A stretch of 26,484 bases of DNA from Amphimedon queenslandica (lineage: Eukaryota; Porifera; Demospongiae; Haplosclerida; Niphatidae), in assembly GCF_000090795.2 (NCBI RefSeq), contig NW_003546430.1:120287-146770 (forward strand), written 5' to 3'. This document shows positions 1 through 26,484 of this stretch, one piece after another. Made by a program: the position numbers and the translations under genes. Each line of letters opens with the position of its first letter. The stretch's first letter is position 1. The notes beneath the pieces are model-generated. The model was not told the DNA's origin. It worked only from the letters and a program-made list of their open reading frames with translations, and searched no databases.

Positions 1-2
1 TA

Positions 3-2902
<2,900 letters not shown>

Positions 2903-2957
2903 TGCTTATTAGACTATGTTGTAGTAGCTATGATTGGCTTCTTGGCTGCTAGAATTC

Positions 2958-2965
2958 TATATATA
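2958..2965 (-). promoter_or_regulatory. Possible TATA box of gene B
   Basis: On the minus strand AGTATATATAG lies about 56-63 bases upstream of the gene B start codon, a plausible distance for a short 5' leader. This is a sequence resemblance only; in such AT-rich DNA chance matches are common. The region upstream of gene A shows no similar box, and the two upstream regions do not look alike. Confidence 0.3.
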
Positions 2966-3290
2966 CTATGCTTTAAACACATGGGTGGTCTGATTCCTAT
3001 TATTCATGAATCTAAACAGTCACTACTACTTTAATTAGTATAACTAGCTATAGTAAATAATTGTAGCAGTAGGGTTATGATCTAATATTATGACATGATG
3101 TCATAAATGTTATTAATTTACTGTTTTGATTATTATAATTAAATAAGAATGGAATGTGTGTAATGTGAGAGTTTAAAGCAGAGAGTAGGCAAATAGCTGC
3201 TAGGCTATAGCTGAACTGATCATTTTAAAGAGTAAGACATAGAGAAAGAACCACAAAAGAACTGAATCAATTATTATTATTATTAGTAAC

Positions 3291-3513
3291 TGGAACTGAC
3301 AAATGGTACCATTATTTTCGCAGGTATTTTTACAGTAAAAATGGTCAACTTGCACATGTTCAGTTCAGTGAACTAATCTTTTAGGAATGAGTGCAAAAAG
3401 TTTTTTGTCAATTTTTGCAAACAGTGCTTTGTCAACAAACACTTGCAAGTTGAAACTTTTCACTTTAAAAATGAATTTAACTAACCGCCCAATGGTACCT
3501 TTTGTCAGTTCCA
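3291..3513. mobile_element. MITE-like element with 23-bp terminal inverted repeats
   Basis: TGGAACTGACAAATGGTACC opens the element. Its right end (3491-3513) is the reverse complement of the first 23 bases with one mismatch. Inside, AACTTGCA-type segments (about 3345-3360 and 3440-3460) also mirror each other, so much of the element can fold back. I see no clear target-site duplication. Confidence 0.7.
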
Positions 3514-4031
3514 CTGCATGAGTCATGCATAGACAGCTGACTAACAAAACATAAAGCACAACACTAACGCACACTATTTATAGTATACATTGTACATAAT
3601 TAAATAATGCTATTAGTATATATATGGCCCAATCATTTGCTTGAGCAAGCACAGCAACACTATGATTATTACTAAAAATATTGAAATGTTGATGCATTGA
3701 ATCACCCATAATAATTAAATCAGTAAGCAGGGTCAGTTAAATGTTGCTTCCAAATTCACACTGTAATATAAAACAAAACAATAGAAAGGAATGAGCATTA
3801 TATCTCCATCAGTAATAAAGACAAAACTTTGCAATAAATACATGCATACAGACTGACAGAAATTATGATTAGTTAACACAACAATATTAATATTTCGAGT
3901 TGTCACAGTTTTGCAAAGTGAGAGAGCTATTAAAGGTACTTATTTTTCACTTTTTAAAAGTTTGATGTATGTATATAAACTCACACAAAAATAAAACAAC
4001 TTTCATCATTTTAAAAGTAATGTTCTCATGC

Positions 4032-24614
<20,583 letters not shown>

Positions 24615-26083
24615 AGTCATGATAGAACTTGCTTTGCTCCGAAGCGGCTTTGCAAATCTAAAACCACACCCATTTTTGATGCTGATTAATTTACAAATTT
24701 TACAATACAGTATTAGATCTAGATCTAGATTTATGCCAGATAATTTTACCTCTTACTAATATTTTAGCTGTTTATGGTGATTCTGCTCATTCAATTAAAA
24801 AATGATAATTTGACCGAAGGTAACATTAGTGTTGAAGTACATAGCTAGTCTAGATCTATACAATTCTCATCAGAATCTGATTGAGTAAGTCAATTGTTGA
24901 CTTGAGATACAGTCAGTGAATTTGATTCAATTGATCTTAATGATAATTAAACACCTGGTAAAACTGTGTTTAAAATTATACTGTGCATTACATCATTATG
25001 TTTAATGCAACTAAAACCAACTCCAGTTTGGTCTCATGCTGTGTTCATTGCGATTGACGCCACAGTTGAAGTTGCAAATACTGTAAACCTAGCTAAAGTA
25101 ATTCAAGATTAAAATACATTGTATCAAGCTATTTTAGCCATGTGCATGCCATAATTGATGCTATATTTTGTGTGTTAATTAATGATTTGTGGATGTATGT
25201 GTTCTTATGCTTCTATGGCCTTATATTCTCTTTTGTAAAATGTACAATGAGTAGCTGGGTAGCTCTGTTCAGTTCACAGGAACTCACTTGCTCATCTCAT
25301 ACAAACATTCATTAGTTACTTAAGTAGAATAGTGTCCTTGTGAATAAATGTTTTTTGCTGCTTGAATATTAACAATTAATGTATATTCTGATGCTGGAAT
25401 TTGATCTAAAAAAACATGACAAAAATCAGAGAATTTTGCCATTTTTAAAATGGCCGTAACTTGAAAAATTGAAGTTGGAATCACTTCAATCTTTCTACAC
25501 AGCATAAAGACATCAAAATGTATCAAAAAATGCAATAAAAATTTGGGGTAATTTTTTCGCCATTTTTTGGGAAAAACCATGGACTATAGTACAGGGTATT
25601 TTTTAGAATTTTGCCATTTTTAAAATGGCTGTAACTTGTAAAATTGAAGTCAGAATTACCTCAAACTTTCTACACAGCATAAAAACATCAATATGTATCA
25701 AAAAATGTAATAAAAATTTAGGGTAATTTTTTGGCCATTTTTTGGAAAAACCATGGGCTATAGCCTTGGGTATTTTTTAAATTTTTGACGTTTTTTTAAA
25801 ATGGCCGTAACTTGAAAAATTGAAGTCGGAATCATTTTGAACTTTCTACACAGCATAAGGACATCAATATGTATCAGAAAGTGTAATAAAAATTGGGGGT
25901 CATTTTTTGGTCATTTTTTTGGAAAAAACCATGGACTATAGTCTTGGGTACTTTTCAGATTTTTGACATTTTCTTAAAATGGCCGTAACTTAAAAAATTG
26001 AAGTTGATAAGAAAACTGATTGAAAAGGTATATTTTTTGCAAAAAAAAATAAAAGGTCCATGTAGAGAAATGTTGTATTAAAG
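24615..26083. other. Intergenic spacer between the kinase gene and gene A
   Basis: The left part (24615-25390) is AT-rich, with an AGATCTAGATCTAGA microrepeat near 24715-24730 and the presumed promoter of gene A, in which I see no clear TATA box. The right part (25427-26010) is the tandem array. An 86-codon open frame at 25320-25580 runs into the repeat and is not a gene. Confidence 0.6.
25427..26010. repeat. Tandem array of ~176-bp units (inverted relative to the intronic arrays)
   Basis: AAAATGGCCGTAACTTGAAAA or close variants recur with the TGGC at 25451, 25626, 25802 and 25980, spacing 175-178. Other shared marks are CTTTCTACACAGCATAA, AACATCAATATGTATC and AAACCATGG.CTATAG. The reverse complement carries CCCTGTACTATAGT, TTTGATACAT and GCTGTGTAGAAA, as in the intronic repeats, so the families are related. 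Confidence 0.85.
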
Positions 26084-26430
26084 TTAGTGGAGTCCAGATA
26101 CATAGTCAGCCAATGGTCCAATGAGTGCATTGACTGATGATACCAAATCACTGAACGCTGGCCTATCATCAGGTGATTCAGACCAACATGACATCATCAG
26201 TGAGTAACTGTATGCATAAAGGAGAAAGCATAAAATATTTGTAGCATAAAAAATAACAATAATGATAAACTATGTGCATTATCATACATTTCTTGTGAGC
26301 ATGCTTCATTATTTGGATTCTGCAGTCTTCCTCCAGCATCCAGTAACTCCACTACTCCTACTGGATCTAGACCAGGATAAGGTACCCTACCAAGACTGAA
26401 TACTTCCCAGCACAATACACCATAAGACCA
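26084..26430 (-). CDS. C-terminal end of a protein tyrosine kinase (partial)
   Basis: Two exons: 26288-26430 (phase 0-2, acceptor CTATAG) and 26084-26207 (acceptor ATACAG, stop TAA at 26084-26086). The first gives WSYGVLCWEVFSLGRVPYPG (subdomain IX), followed by LDAGGRLQNP; the second gives SLMMSCWSESPDDRPAF, with the conserved arginine of subdomain XI, and a short end LADYVSGLH. SLGRVPYPG favours a tyrosine kinase, likely receptor or cytoplasmic, over Ser/Thr kinases. The catalytic loop, activation loop and any ectodomain lie beyond the right edge. Same strand as gene A, with its stop 1.47 kb upstream of the gene A start. Confidence 0.9.
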
Positions 26431-26484
26431 CTATAGAAAGAAAGAGTAAATTGTAGAACTATCTAGATCATAACTGCTACTGAC

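Larger units (their letters stand above)
2903..4031. other. Intergenic spacer between gene A (3' end) and gene B (5' end)
   Basis: AT-rich, with no convincing exon. It holds the inverted-repeat element at 3291-3513, a short TTA microsatellite (about 3270-3285) and the presumed promoter of gene B. A 69-codon open frame at 3365-3574 overlaps the element and shows no family signature. I saw no clear AATAAA for gene A on the minus strand within the first few hundred bases after its stop. Confidence 0.6.

Noticed and set aside
3365..3574. 69-codon minus-strand frame with a leader-like start
   Set aside because: It overlaps the inverted-repeat element at 3291-3513, has no family signature and no support from neighbours; probably chance.
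25320..25580. 86-codon minus-strand frame upstream of gene A
   Set aside because: It runs into the tandem repeat and its composition is that of the repeat.

Overview
The window reads as animal genomic DNA, most likely from a demosponge such as Amphimedon. It is AT-rich, with many exons, mostly short introns and few long ones, and large arrays of scavenger receptor cysteine-rich (SRCR) domains. The species assignment is inferred from architecture and style; no search was run. All three protein-coding genes lie on the minus strand, so they read right to left.

Right edge (26084-26430): the last two visible exons of a protein tyrosine kinase gene, whose 5' part lies outside the window. A 1.47-kb spacer follows (24615-26083); its right half carries a tandem array of ~176-bp satellite-like units.

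Centre (4032-24614), called gene A: I traced 44 exons whose splice phases all join, giving 9,609 coding bases and about 3,202 residues with no frame break. Domain order is: signal peptide, conserved N-terminal module, Cys-rich module, 8 SRCR domains, an Ig-like module, an unrecognised module, fibronectin III, 2 more SRCR domains, 5 Ig-like domains, EGF, Ig, a SEA-like segment, hormone-receptor (HormR) domain, GAIN, GPS cleavage motif, seven transmembrane helices and a ~217-residue cytoplasmic tail. This is an adhesion-class GPCR with a giant recognition ectodomain. The SRCR domains are a higher-order repeat of three subtypes (T-P-C), with one T/P hybrid and one block carried twice with its introns. 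An EGF exon between the Cys-rich module and the first SRCR has decayed.

Left (41-2902), gene B: the 5' end of a tandem paralogue with a near-identical N-terminal module, the same Cys-rich exon, an intact EGF exon and one SRCR exon before the edge. Its 3' part, and so any 7TM, lies outside. A 1.1-kb spacer with an inverted-repeat element separates it from gene A.

The longer introns and spacers hold several MITE-like inverted-repeat elements and a dispersed 160-190-bp repeat found in two introns of gene A and, in the opposite orientation, in the right spacer. A reasonable hypothesis is that genes A and B are surface receptors for microbial, matrix or self ligands that diversify by SRCR duplication and recombination. 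At least gene A would pass the signal to G proteins.
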